Counted from the first letter of the stretch, positions 1-9,890 are shown. The stretch: DNA of 64,000 nt from Doryteuthis pealeii (GCA_023376005.1 CM042157.1:64486162-64550161), one strand, 5' to 3'. Program-made: numbers and translations. The notes: a model not told the origin generated them from the letters alone.

Positions 1-205
1 CTCCAGAATCGGAACTTCATCAATAGATGCAGTTTAAAATCATGCATAGGATACTAATCCCTTCAGTCATCACTTTTTAGCACATAAAAAGGGTTGGTGA
101 TTAACATAAGGGTAATAGGGTTGTGATCAACCGACTGATCGGAGGGAGCCTCACCGACCGCCCGTCTAGCCTATTAAGGGCCGAAATGCAGTGTTGCATC
201 CCTAC
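1..205 (-). mobile_element. SINE-1 fragment (5' part, antisense)
   Basis: This aligns by eye with the antisense SINE-1 copies at 43190-43840 and 54941-55545. Shared blocks include the 'agaatcggaacttcatc' segment, the 'aaaagggttgg' segment, 'gatcggagggagcctc' and 'taagggccgaaatg'. The window edge cuts the 3' side, so the tail is not seen here. It has no coding potential. Confidence 0.75.
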
Positions 206-365
206 TCGGAGGTGTTTGTCATGTTATGGTTATCCGCGTAGGAAATAGACTTGGCGAACCTAGTTCAAATCCGGAACGAGGCTGTTTGCATTTCATTTAG
301 CACTTTTTTGTTTAATGGCATATCAACCCTGTGGTTTATTTAATGTCAAAACCATTAGAGTGTGT
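206..365. repeat. SINE-3 head fragment followed by an antisense SINE-1-type tail
   Basis: Positions 218-302 resemble the SINE-3 head, with a box-B-like 'tagttcaaatccgg' and the following 'tgcatttcatttagcac'. Positions 312-360 hold an antisense tail with 'ggcatatcaaccc' and a degraded partner 'aatgtcaaaacc'. The two pieces appear to be nested insertions. Confidence 0.55.
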
Positions 366-522
366 TGGTACCCAAGTTACCTGTACAGGTGTATTTTTGT
401 AGATAGTTTCATGGATGTATTTCATATCTGATTTATAATTTTCGGTATATTTATTTATTTCTATCAAGAGGATAAAATACATGCTAGTATTCCCAAGAAG
501 GATAGTGTTACGATTTTATTCT
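366..522. other. No recognised feature
   Basis: AT-rich sequence with no ORF of note and no repeat I can match elsewhere in the window. Confidence 0.5.
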
Positions 523-681
523 TTAGGCTTCAAGCAAGAACACTTGTCCAGCATAAATCCTTGGTAAAGAATCCTTTGGTTGTTCCTTGGTGCTCCTCAG
601 TATTGCAAGTCCTTCATCAATGATTGCAAATGGACGTCTTTCAGTATCTGTGCTTGAGTATTCAACCAGCCACGCATTGGG
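523..681 (-). pseudogene. Conserved unknown peptide segment, copy 1
   Basis: The minus strand reads an open segment of about 52 codons beginning PNAWLVEYSSTDTERRPF and ending AGQVFLLEA before a stop. A second copy at 47698-47880 keeps most of the same peptide, including DTERRPFAIIDE, RSTKEQ and the terminal LLEA-stop, but has an internal stop and an insertion. Retention of residues across two diverged copies suggests descent from a coding region, probably the C-terminal end of a retroelement protein. I do not recognise the family. A stop lies a few codons upstream of PNAW, so no intact gene is present. The related DNA continues on the 5' side to about 775. Confidence 0.5.
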
Positions 682-804
682 CTGTTGATTGTCTGAGGTT
701 TAAACCACGTGACCTCGCTTAGTCTATAAATTTAAGTGGTGCATTGTAGCACACCTTATATACAAAATAATCAACAGATCTATGCTAGTATTCCCCCAAA
801 AGCC

Positions 805-942
805 CTCATATTATTTGCTTTGTAATATTTCTTCTGATTGTACAAAAGCTTCACATTCTATGAAGCAATGTTTGACAGTGCAGAGTGTTTGACATGTTTC
901 GCACCGTGGGTTGATCCTCTTGTTTGAGTATAAACGAGTGTA
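805..942 (-). pseudogene. Non-LTR retrotransposon C-terminal fragment (cysteine motif)
   Basis: The minus strand encodes a peptide containing CETCQTLCTVKHCFIEC. This matches CETCQTALTVKHLLMEC in the better-preserved LINE at 51946-52422. The CxxC...H....C pattern lies downstream of the RNase H domain in I-superclade non-LTR elements. Only about 40 codons remain, and the fragment is cut off at its 5' side by the SINE-2 insertion beginning at 943. It is a dead remnant. Confidence 0.7.
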
Positions 943-1196
943 TAAGTAAAGTCGTCGGGGTGGTCTAAAGTCGGTATCAGCCGGACAGCGAGGGAGTCTA
1001 CCCTTTTTTTACTAGCGCTAGACTAAGGAGATTGTTTTTAAGCGTCTGAGGCGAAGCGCCACACCTACCATAAGCTCCTCACTTTACCGCACAGATCCCC
1101 GTGCTACTCATACGCTGAGTTTGACGAGGGCCGGTATCGAACCAGGAATCTCGAGGTTCCCTGCCGGACACTCTACCGACTGAGCTAAACCGGTCC
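943..1196 (-). mobile_element. SINE-2, near full length, tRNA-like head
   Basis: On the minus strand the element starts with a tRNA-like head. Box A is TAGCTCAGTCGGTAGAG (plus 1174-1190) and box B is GGTTCGATACC (plus 1133-1143), the two halves of an internal RNA polymerase III promoter. The body carries the family block 'gcgctagtaaaaa' and a cryptic 3' end reading 'ccgacgactttacttac'. The same family recurs at 9763, 10975, 14607, 16373, 56404 and 63888. It landed in the LINE fragment to its left. Confidence 0.85.
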
Positions 1197-1198
1197 TA

Positions 1199-1290
1199 TA
1201 GCGCTAATACCCTTGGGAAATGTATGAAACTGATTATTCTCGCCTCCCCCAGCTATGGATAAATAGCAGGGCAGCTGTATTTCGCTTTAA
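1199..1290 (+). repeat. SINE-3 body fragment
   Basis: The blocks 'gcgctaatacccttggg' and 'agctatggataaatag' match the body of SINE-3 at 61130-61215. The head and tail are missing. Confidence 0.6.
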
Positions 1291-1426
1291 AAATGACCTT
1301 GTGTCTTTTTGATCACAACTCGTAAATAAAATGCACAAAAGCAATGAATACTGAAGTGTTTTGTTTGTGTCTCTGCTGGAATGCAAGAAATTTAATTACG
1401 CAATAAAATATCGAATGATGCACGTA

Positions 1427-1428
1427 AA

Positions 1429-1460
<32 letters not shown>

Positions 1461-1461
1461 A
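1427..1461. repeat. (GAAA)n microsatellite
   Basis: Direct run of about eight GAAA units. The flank 1291-1780 holds nothing else I recognise. Confidence 0.95.
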
Positions 1462-2271
1462 GGTGTTTGACCCTATACAACACTTGGAGCATTGGACACA
1501 TAAAAGAAAGTAGTGTATAACTCTTTAAAAAAGGAGGCATTTTAATGTTCATTTGAATCAGCTTGTATTAATTCTATATTAGGAATACTGTCTGGAATTT
1601 CGACGCATTGGCTAAAACAAGTCTAAGTTTGTTTAAGAATTTCTTAGACCTCTATTTACTGACAGATAGACTTTGCACTGAGAAAGGTTGTTAAAGAATC
1701 AAGCTTAAATCTATGCCTGGCTGGTGAAGCTCATTATCAACTTCCTGACAATTATCATTATACTCTATGTCACAGCGTCTCTTAATGGTGTAATGGTTAA
1801 TAAGCTAGACCCGCAGATCTGTTACTACTGAATAGCGAATTCGATCGTCGATAGATGCTCCATATTCGCGACCCTGTGACACATCATACCCGGGGCGAAC
1901 GGGATGGGTAAATACAACCTTTGTCGGCCGGGCTGGGTGTCCCATCGTGGTGTAATAGTTAGCAAGCTAGTCTCACAGATCCATTACAGCTGAATAGCGA
2001 ATTCGATCCTCTCTGGATGTCCTCTACTTGTGGCCTTATGCCACATCCTACCCGTGGCGAACGGGTTGGGTAAAAAATGGCGCTTCATCATGGTGTAATG
2101 GTTACCAAGCTAGTGTCGCAGATCAATTACTAGTGAGTAGCGAATTCAATCTTCCCTGGATGCTCTATATTTGTGACCTTGTGTCACATCATACTCGTGG
2201 CGAACAGGTTGGGTAAAAAAGAGCGCCCCATTGTGGTGTAATGGATAGCAAGCTAGTTTCGCAGATCGGGT

Positions 2272-2529
2272 CATATGACCTTTAGGCACCCCTTTTTGAT
2301 TTCGATTAAGAAAGGACATGTTTTTCATTTACACCGTCAATATCCGCTTGTTTTAACAGACAATTTTTAGATTTAAAAGAAAATTATAAAACTAACCCTA
2401 ACCCCTAACCCTAACCCTAACCCTAACCCCTAACCCTAACCCCTAACAAACAACCGGATATTGACGGTGTAAAAGAAAAACATGCCCTTTCTTAATCGAG
2501 ATCAAAAATGGGTGCCTAAAGGTAATATG
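2272..2529. mobile_element. Foldback MITE with telomere-like core, copy 1
   Basis: Terminal inverted repeats about 75 bp long begin CATATGACCTTTAGGCACCC on the left and end in the complement on the right, running inward through 'tttacaccgtcaatatccg'. Between them lie CCCTAA and CCCCTAA repeats (about 2392-2448). The element splits a SINE-4 unit: 'gtttcgcagatc' lies just left and 'gttccgcagatc' just right, which may be a target duplication. A second family member is at 18374-18630, with its contig duplicate at 30407-30656. It has no coding capacity. The superfamily is unclear because the terminal CATATG is itself palindromic, so the exact boundary and target site cannot be fixed. Confidence 0.8.
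2392..2448. repeat. Interstitial telomere-like repeat (CCCTAA)n
   Basis: Nine or so CCCTAA or CCCCTAA units in a row, the C-strand of TTAGGG-type telomere repeats. It is the core of the foldback element around it, so it is not evidence of a chromosome end or fusion point. Confidence 0.9.
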
Positions 2530-2889
2530 GTTCCGCAGATCCATTACTACTGAATGGCTTATTTGGTCCTCTTTGGATACCCTATATTTGCGACCTTGTG
2601 TCACATCTTACTTGTAGCGAACGGGTTGAGTATATACCTACCCTATGTCAAGATCTCAAACTCAAAGGCTCAAAGGGCCATTACGTCCTGGGGGTAGAGG
2701 CACAACTTAAGCTAGCTTAATCATAATGCTAATATAGCTGCGAGCGTCCATCATGGTGTAATGGTTGGCAAGTCTCACGGATCCATTAATACTGAATAGT
2801 GAGTTCGATTTGTGACATTGTGCCACATCCTACCCGTGGCGGATGGATTCGGTAAATACAGCTGGTACGCATATGATACTAAGTGGGAT

Positions 2890-3285
2890 ATGTGTCACCC
2901 CACAGAAAGAAAAAAAAATACAAAAAAAATCAGGGAATTAGCCGAATTTAATGAAATTTTCAATGTTGATATATTAATGAATAAAAGGCATAATGCATCA
3001 GTTATTTTATTTGAAAACTTTTACATTTTTTCAGGTCAGTTAACTTTGAACCAAGTATCTGAGGCATAACACAGATTCTCAAGATACGTGGTTCAAAATT
3101 AACTGACCTGAAAATGTAAAAGTTTTCAAATAAAATAACTGGTGCATTATATCTTTTATTCATTAATATATCAACACTGAAAATTTTATTAAATTCGGTT
3201 AATTCCTTGATTTTTGGTATTTTTTTTATTCGGCGGGGTGACATACGATGGTGGAATTTAGGTCCGTTAAGTTTGATTTAACAAA
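2890..3285. mobile_element. Foldback MITE family B, copy 1
   Basis: A long palindrome. The left arm runs from 'gtcaccccac' to 'cagttaactttgaacc' and the right arm is its complement ending 'ggggtgacatacg'. The loop near 3060-3085 reads 'aggcataacacagatt'. The right end continues to 'ggtccgttaagtttg', the outer terminus; the left end lacks this. Both arms can be read as the same peptide (EFNEIFSVDILMNKR), a consequence of symmetry and not necessarily of coding. Copies: 4202-4475 and 6890-7160, with a divergent relative at 8724-9480. Confidence 0.8.
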
Positions 3286-3431
3286 ATTTTCCGTCTCAAT
3301 TTTTTTCTGAATTCAGTTTTTACTTTTGGTAAACTCCGTTTTTTTCATTTTATCTAATTTCAAGGGTGTACTGCAATAAATTGTACTATAAATATCATTA
3401 AAAAAGAGAAAACAAAGGCAAAATTGAAAGA

Positions 3432-4030
3432 CCGCCTTGTCGCCTGGGGCGTTAGAATGCACTGACTGCACCTCTGCAGAGGGGTAAGAACCCCCGAATG
3501 GGGCCACTTGTTGGCCGTGTGTGGCGATCCGTGATGCTTAAGGATAGAACCCATGTGGTTTAGCAGTCCATGATTTGCAATGCTCCACTTTGGCCCTTTC
3601 TTGGGCTAGATGTGCGGTCGGAGACGCCCCCCACCCCGATCTATCGGCTGGTCAGGTCTAGCCCCAGCATCTATATGATTGCCCCAACCCTATTGCCCTT
3701 ATGGCAAGCCCAACCCTTTTTATCATATGGGTACTAGAAGGCAGTGGCTGAGGCTCTACATGTCCTGGAATTGATGTTAAACTCTATCTGATGGTGAGGT
3801 TCCAGTTCTGGAGGTTTGGGAAATGTGGAGCACCCTTTCATCACCATTGCTCCCAGGTTCACTCTGACCCGGAGTGGTAGTACCTGTTAAGGTCCCATCT
3901 ATGGGTTAAATAGAAAAATGTATTCATAAAAATTTAGTATCCATTAAGAATGACTTTATTTCAAAACTTTATCGGCATTAAATGACCCACTGAGGTTGAT
4001 ATGCCGTAAAACAAACCAAACCAAATCAAA
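3432..4030 (+). mobile_element. SINE-1, near full length, sense
   Basis: This is the inverse of the copies at 43190 and 54941. From 5' it has 'gcactgactgcacctctg', 'ggccgtgtgtggcgatcc', 'gaccggagtggtagtacc'-like middle blocks, 'ggtcccatctatgggtt', and a tail with a hairpin (CGGCAT...ATGCCG) followed by GTAAAACAAACC repeats. It has no ORF. The 3' tail matches that of the LINE at 51941-52595, suggesting it uses that LINE's reverse transcriptase. Confidence 0.85.
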
Positions 4031-4201
4031 CACACTTAAAGAAATAGAAGATATAATTTCTGTGTATTTAACAATCCTTTCTCAAACATTGACTTTTGAA
4101 ACATTATGTGTAATGTCTGTCATCTGAGGTACACCTTCCCCATGCCAATATAAGTTGACAAATCTACTTCTTCTGTTGTGAAATAAAAAGAGTTCGTTGT
4201 A

Positions 4202-4475
4202 GGTTAAATCGAACTTAACGGACCTAAATTCCACTATTGTATGTCACCCCACCGAAAGAAAAAAGATACCAAAAATCAGGGAATCAACCGAATTTAATGA
4301 AATTTTCAGTGTTGATATATTAATTAATAAAAGATATAATGCACCAGTTATTTTATTTAAAAACTTTTATATTTTCAGGTCAGTTAACTTTGAACGACGT
4401 ATCTTGAGAATATGTGTTACCCCTCAAAGATACGTGGTTAAAAGTTAACTGACCTGAAAAAATGTAAAAGTTAAT
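4202..4475. mobile_element. Foldback MITE family B, copy 2 (right arm truncated)
   Basis: The left terminus is complete ('ggttaaatcgaacttaac', then 'tatgtcaccccaccg'). The central loop near 4405-4425 is present, but the right arm stops after 'gacctgaaaaaatgtaa', so most of the second arm is lost. Confidence 0.75.
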
Positions 4476-4780
4476 TAATTTTCTTTTCCCCCTTTATTAT
4501 TACTAGCATAGCACATTTTTCGATTCCGAATTCCATCCCTATATCTTGGCTATATATTCTGATGGTTTGTACCATGGTTTCTAGTTCTTTTTCGTTTTTT
4601 TTCAAAATATGTCATGCATGTACATAAGGTGGTTTATTTTTTCTTGAGAGTTAGTGAATTTATATCTCTCTGTGCATTTTCTGAATTCATGATTGAGTGG
4701 CATCATTGCTATAATGAATAATAGTGGTGATAGCGAATCTCCTTAGAAAATACCTCTTTGGATTTTTACTTCTGACAGGG

Positions 4781-4781
<1 letters not shown>

Positions 4782-4829
<48 letters not shown>
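4782..4829. repeat. (ATT)n microsatellite at a retrotransposon 3' end
   Basis: About 16 ATT units immediately downstream, on the minus strand, of the R2/R4-like 3' sequence. On that strand it reads (AAT)n, so it may be the element's tail or its target. Confidence 0.9.
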
Positions 4830-4830
<1 letters not shown>

Positions 4831-4843
4831 TTCTTTTGAGTTT

Positions 4844-5028
4844 TTCACATCAGCGTTAGCTGATGGTATTTCACTGGAGTCTGAGTGACAACAAGTCTTC
4901 TCAGGTCTCCATGTCTCTTCTGAGAATTCTCGCCGATTGCATCAGTGCAGTAGTCTGGATGGTCTCAATTCTTCCTCTGATTTCTAGATCCTCTAGTCTT
5001 TTTTCCATCAGCATTAGCTGATGGTCTT
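4844..5028 (-). repeat. Extra copy of the R2/R4-like 3' end
   Basis: The segment 'agctgatggt...ttcactggagtctg...' occurs at 4855 and again at 5006. The two stretches align through 'tggatggtctcaattcttcc' and 'gaatggtatcaatccttcc'. About 150 bp of the coding 3' end is therefore tandemly duplicated. It contains the same endonuclease C-terminal codons, decayed. Confidence 0.75.
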
Positions 5029-5523
5029 TCACTGGAGTCTGGGTGACAGCAAGTCTCCTCCGGTCTCCAGGACTCTTCTGAGTATTCTAGCAGATTGCAG
5101 CAGTGCAGTGTTCTGAATGGTATCAATCCTTCCTCTGATTTCCAAATTTTCCAAACCCTTTTCCAATCCTTTTGGGACCGTTCCAAGTGCACCAACTACA
5201 ATTGGTATCACTTTCACTCTCATATCCCACAGATATTTCAATTCTCTGGCAAGGTCCAGGTATTTATCCATCTTTTCATTTTCCTTCAGCTTCACCCAGT
5301 GATCTGCTGGGACCGCAAAGTCCACCAGTTGACACGTTCTGTTTTTTTTTTTGTTAATCAACACTAGATCTGGTCTCCTGGCTGGGATAGGATGATGCGT
5401 CTTTATCTCAAAGTCCCAGAGAATTTTATGCGTTTCGTTCTCAATAACAGATTCTGGTTTATGCATATACCATTTTGTTGTATGGTCAAAGTTTAATTTT
5501 TTGCATAATTCCCAGTGGATCAC
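5029..5523 (-). pseudogene. R2/R4-type non-LTR retrotransposon C-terminus (restriction-like endonuclease)
   Basis: An open minus-strand frame of 164 codons is the 3' end of a reverse transcriptase polyprotein. Visible blocks are IHWELCKKLNFDHTTKWYMH, then ARRPDLVLINKKK with LVDFAVPADH, which fits the PD-(D/E)xK restriction-like endonuclease of site-specific non-LTR elements (R2, R4/Dong, NeSL). The end is VIPIVVGALGTVPKGL and SARILRRVLETGGDLLS. The apparent ATG is internal to the original polyprotein. The reverse transcriptase domain and 5' end are missing, so the copy is 5' truncated. The frame is free of stops, so it is relatively young. Another, decayed copy lies at 48260-48480. The exact clade is inferred. 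Confidence 0.85.
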
Positions 5524-5545
5524 CTTCCCATTCCAGATTTATAAG

Positions 5546-5760
5546 GTTTTTTTCACATTAGTTCTAATTGGTGATCTTTCACTGTAGATTTAGTGACAGC
5601 AAGTTCCTCAGATTTCCAGGTCTCTTTTAAGTACCAAAGCCGATTTTATCACTGCTGTGGTCTAGATGATCTTGATTCTTCCTCTGATCTCCACCTCTCC
5701 CAGTCTATTTTCCAGGCATTTTGGTATCACTTTGGATGCCGTTCCAATCTTGGTTAGGCC
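5546..5760 (-). repeat. Third, diverged copy of the R2/R4-like 3' end
   Basis: The sequence repeats the same order of blocks as 4844-5160 ('ggtgatctttcactgtag', 'acagcaagttcctcag', 'cttgattcttcctctgat'), with more substitutions. Three 3' ends in one orientation within 0.9 kb suggest serial insertion at one target or local duplication. Confidence 0.7.
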
Positions 5761-5849
5761 ACTAGTCTAGGAGAAGGAAAACTCTGAATTCACACCTGTT
5801 CAAACTCCGCTTAAGAAATTGAACTTGTGTCACATCCTGCTCGTGCTGA

Positions 5850-5935
5850 GTGGTTGGTTGGTTGGTTGCTTTTGTTTTACGGCATATCAAGTCTTTTTTG
5901 GTCATTTAATGTCGAATCAAGTCATTTTAATATTA
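5850..5935 (-). repeat. Isolated SINE-1/LINE tail (antisense)
   Basis: Several TTGG units, then 'ttttacggcatatcaag' and the hairpin partner 'atttaatgtcgaatc'. This is the shared 3' tail without a recognisable body. Confidence 0.65.
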
Positions 5936-5970
5936 GGTTGCATACAGTACCTGTTGTTGCAGGGTGGTTA

Positions 5971-6123
5971 TTTGATAGATAGATAGATAGATAACGAACA
6001 GACTGAGATCAATCCAGCAATCGATAGATAGATAGAGAACAAACTGAGGTAGATAGATAAATTGATAGATAGATAGATTGATAGATATAAAAATAATGAG
6101 AAAGATAGATAACGAACAGTGAC

Positions 6124-6154
<31 letters not shown>

Positions 6155-6225
6155 TAAGATACTGAGAAAGATAGATTACGAACAGTGACACATATAGATA
6201 GATAGGTAGAAATGAAAATACTGAA

Positions 6226-6262
<37 letters not shown>

Positions 6263-6360
6263 AGGAAATGAAAATAGATAGATATATTTGAAATACTGAA
6301 ATAGATAGATAGGTAGATAGAAGGAAATGAAAATAGACAGATATATTTGAAAATACTGAA

Positions 6361-6401
<41 letters not shown>

Positions 6402-6460
6402 AATGAAAATACTGAAATAGATTGATAAATAGATAGATAGAAACCGACTGAAATAGATAT
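5971..6460. repeat. (GATA)n minisatellite cluster
   Basis: About 490 bp of interrupted GATA arrays with recurring spacers such as 'gaacagtgacatagata' and 'aaatgaaaatactgaaat', giving a higher-order repeat. The 222-codon minus-strand frame across it is low-complexity IYLSIYLS and is not a gene. Confidence 0.95.
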
Positions 6461-6889
6461 ACCCGTATAGATGGAGATAGAAAAAACTGCAAAGCTATTT
6501 GAAGAATCCCCAAAGAGAATAGCAGTCGTTGTCTTTCATGGAACAACAAACGCCTTTGGTTCTTTAATCGGCGTTTTCTGACCGAAGAAAATTCGCGTAT
6601 AATTTTATCATCGCTTCGGATTTTGGGCAAAAACAACGCGTTTCTTTGTAGCTAATTTTCCTTATCATCTTAATTTCAGTACATACCTTCTGCCCCCCCT
6701 CAGTTAAAATCAAGGGAGCATATCCGATAATTACTTTTCAAATCATTTACAAAGAACTTTTACATGTGTACTGCAATTCCGAACAAATTATCATTATTAC
6801 TATTCTGCAAGGTGTACGATATCTGGTAAACTAGTCCACATGACCCAGCTATTTTTGTTCTCCTGTAATAACTCCTTCATCCAATTTGA
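6461..6889. other. No recognised feature
   Basis: No repeat family, motif or convincing frame seen. Confidence 0.4.
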
Positions 6890-7160
6890 CATTTTTTCAG
6901 GCCAGTTAACTTTGAACCACGCATCTTGAGAATCCGTGTTACGCCTCAAAGTTACGTGGTTCAAAGTTAACTGACCTGAAAAAAAAAGCTTTTTTTTTTT
7001 AAATAAAATAACTGGTGCATTATATCTTTTATTCCTTAATATATCAATACTGAAAATTTCATTTAATTCGATTAATTTCCTGATTTTTGCTTTTTTTTTT
7101 GTCTTTCGGTGGGGTGACATACGATGGTGGAATTTAGGTCCATTAAGTTCGATTTAACCT
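6890..7160. mobile_element. Foldback MITE family B, copy 3 (left arm truncated)
   Basis: The central loop (about 6925-6965, 'aatccgtgttacgcctc') and a complete right arm ending 'ggtccattaagttcgattt' are present. The left arm stops after 'gacattttttcaggcc'. It abuts the start of the duplicated contig block. Confidence 0.75.
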
Positions 7161-7871
7161 CATCGTATTCCGTTGTGTAAGTTAATTTCTATAATCTCAG
7201 TTACCACTCCACTACAAGAGGAGGAGCCGTGGAGTATGGCTAACACGCTGGACTGCAACACTGTAGTAACCAAGTTAGAACTACAATCGTGTTATTACGT
7301 TCTTTCCTTCTTTCCCTCAGCTATCGGTTGAATAGTACCACTACTGCTCTTCTACAAGGATAGTTTTGACATTAAATAACCCAAAAGTTTGATATACCAT
7401 TAAAAAAAGAAACCATACCAAACCAACTACAACAAAATGCACGTGAATTGATAAGGTTCAAAATCATTCTAAACATTCTCTTAAACATACCTATTCGACC
7501 CACAGTTGGGACACTATCAGAAACTAGGGATCAGCGTGGACCTGGCTCTATAAATGCAAACTAGTAAATTCACACCCTGTGGACCACTATATTTTTTTTT
7601 TATTTCTAGTCAGGAGGCTATATGGACCACTTTGAGAAGCCTTGCTCTAAGCATGTTTACATTTTTACGAATTTCAACGCCGACTTTTGCAGCTTTGATA
7701 AAAACCGAGACGTTTTAACGTCGACTTTACCATCTTTAAGAAATTTATCTTTTTGTTCAAAATGGTTTGAATCTTGTTTATTTATTTATTTTTTCATTTA
7801 TTTGGTTGGGCGGGACACTGGTTTCGGATTGTCAAAAATCCTTTTCAAGTTAACATGATCTGTGTTTGGGT

Positions 7872-8215
7872 TCATACATGTAGGCATCTCCTACATCTTT
7901 CGACCGGGGGTCCGGTGAGCTTCGGCCGCTGGACCGGTTCTGTTATAATAATAGCGTCGATCCCAGGGGGCCATCCCCCCAGGAAACACCTTCCCCCTTG
8001 ATTTAAAGGGGCAGGGCTGGGTTTATTGCCCAGCGCCTGAGGCGCCCCTCTTGAGGGGGAATGCCGACGGGATCGACGCAATTTTTCACCTGCCACCCCA
8101 TGAGTCTCGGCTTGTGGGTGGTCCCACATAAATAGAGCCTTTGTGCCTGACCCGTACACGTGGGGTACGTGGAAAATATCATGTAGGCATCTCCTACGAC
8201 TCAAACCATTACACC
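7872..8215 (-). mobile_element. SINE-5 copy
   Basis: A GC-richer element that shares, in inverse orientation, the blocks of 12240-12530: 'gatcccgtcggcattcccc', 'gggcaataaaccc', 'cccctttaaatc' and the 'ccggac...ggtcgaaa' end. The short direct repeat 'catgtaggcatctcctac' flanks it near 7878 and 8181 and may be a target duplication. Copies in contig B: 19930-20290. Confidence 0.65.
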
Positions 8216-8524
8216 ATGCACTCTATAGATGTAAAGTTACAATAATTCCTTAAAGAGATACAAAAAACAGTTTGCATACAAACATCTCCAGGTAATGTGT
8301 TCATCATATTGCAAATCTTTAAATACTAAAAAAGGAAGGAAATGAAATGGTTACATTTCAGATACACATTAACAGTCCGGATATCACCCAAACAGATGCG
8401 AACAAAAATCAACATCTCGACTCGAACTCACTTCCTGCTGGAAAGAAGGCCTTTAATTGTAAGTAAATACAAATTTTTCAACACTTTATTTTAGTTATTT
8501 ACACTGATAAAATATACAGGCCAT

Positions 8525-8690
<166 letters not shown>

Positions 8691-8723
8691 GACTGGCAAA
8701 CAGAGCCTCAAAGTAATTTTTGA

Positions 8724-9480
8724 GCAAATGACTTTAGCCCCCCGACAGAAAATAATTTACCAAAAATCAAGGAATTATCGGATTTTAATGAAATTTTCAG
8801 TGTTTATTTATCGAAGAACGCTCTTTATAATGCATTATTCATTTTATTTCAAAACTTTCTCATTTTTTTCAGGTCACTTAATTTTGACCCCCTTATGTTG
8901 GGGCGTAAAATGTTTTGCAAGTTGATCATTTTTATATACTAATTACAGTATAAATAAAGAGATAAAAGACCGAAGTTATGAATAGATACAAAAAACATTT
9001 TTTTACGGTTACGCTTCTATGAGAAAATAAGTACCGAAAATCGAAAAATAAAATGTAAAAAAATAATAAATAATTAATTTTTTGGAGATTTCTTTTTTAC
9101 TCATTTCGATAATTATTTAATTGGCTATTATTTTATAAAAGAAAAAATTATACATCGATGTTTTTCTGCTTAAAAAGGGGAGGGGGTACATTTTCAATCG
9201 AGTTTTTCTTCAAAACTTATTACTTTTATCTAAAAAAATAAGGCTTGCATTAAGTAGATATTTTTTTTTAGAATCTAAAAATATAACATTTTAAACTTAA
9301 CATCAGCACTTTCATATTTTAAATGAATTTTATATATTAATTTTTCATAGCAAAAATACTAGATTAAAGTTTTGAAATAAAATAACTGATGCTTTATAAA
9401 ATCCATTAATTGTTAAATCAATACTGAAGATTTCATTAAAATCGGATAATTACCTGATTTTTGGTAAAATTTTTTGCAAA
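8724..9480. mobile_element. Large divergent relative of foldback family B
   Basis: The left arm 8735-8890 resembles family B ('atcaaggaattatcgg', 'aatgaaattttcagtg', 'tttttcaggtcacttaa'). A complementary arm lies at 9365-9480 ('gttttgaaataaaataac', 'atttcattaaaatcgg', 'tgatttttggtaaaa'). The 450 bp between has no match here and no coding frame. It could be a longer relative from which the short foldbacks derive. Confidence 0.55.
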
Positions 9481-9762
9481 CGCGAATGTTACAGTAAAAT
9501 TGTAAACAAGCACTTAAAATCATCGAAAACGAGGCTAAATGGCGGATCGAGTCGAAATTGACCAAAACAAATGGTTTTAAATCTTTTAAAAATAAACTGC
9601 ATATGTAATGATATTTTTCTTTTTTAATGATGGTCAGTATGTTACTACTTATCGATTTAGACAAAGTTTGACCTTAAATAATAGATTTAATTATTCTTAA
9701 TTCGCTTTTAAAACTCCTAGCAGACGAAATTATTGCTACTGCCTAATATAGATATATATATA

Positions 9763-9884
9763 TCGTTGTCGGCGGCCTAATGACAGTATCAGCCAGACAG
9801 CGAGTAAGTCTATCCCCTTTTCATTAGCGCTAGACCAAGGAGATTATTTTAGCGTCTGAGGTGGAGCGCCGCACCTTCTATCAG

Positions 9885-9890
<6 letters not shown>
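9763..9890 (-). mobile_element. SINE-2 3' half
   Basis: Blocks 'agtatcagccagacagcgag' and 'agcgctagaccaaggaga' match SINE-2, but the tRNA-like head is missing: the element breaks off at 'tatcagctc' directly into the TA array at 9891. Confidence 0.75.

Larger units (their letters stand above)
1780..2870 (+). mobile_element. Tandem SINE-4 array (about five units), interrupted
   Basis: A tRNA-like unit recurs with starts near 1788, 1950, 2092, 2235 and 2758. Each unit opens with a box-A-like 'ggtgtaatggttagcaagc', then a box-B-like 'gaattcgatcc', then a tail with 'acatcctacccgtggcgaac'. Unit spacing is roughly 140-165 bp. The fourth unit is split by the telomere-core foldback element at 2272-2529. 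A tandem head-to-tail arrangement is unusual for an ordinary dispersed SINE. It may reflect unequal exchange or insertion of each copy into the tail of the last. Confidence 0.75.

Noticed and set aside
1133..1196. tRNA gene
   Set aside because: A and B boxes fit, but the acceptor stem does not close and it continues into a SINE body repeated elsewhere.
2392..2448. Chromosome end or telomere fusion
   Set aside because: The telomere-like repeat is enclosed by transposable inverted repeats and recurs with them at another locus.
5971..6460. CRISPR-like regular repeats
   Set aside because: Spacers are themselves degenerate GATA sequence. This is a minisatellite in animal DNA.
5968..6636. 222-codon minus-strand frame rich in IYLS
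   Set aside because: Translation of a GATA microsatellite, with no complexity beyond the repeat.
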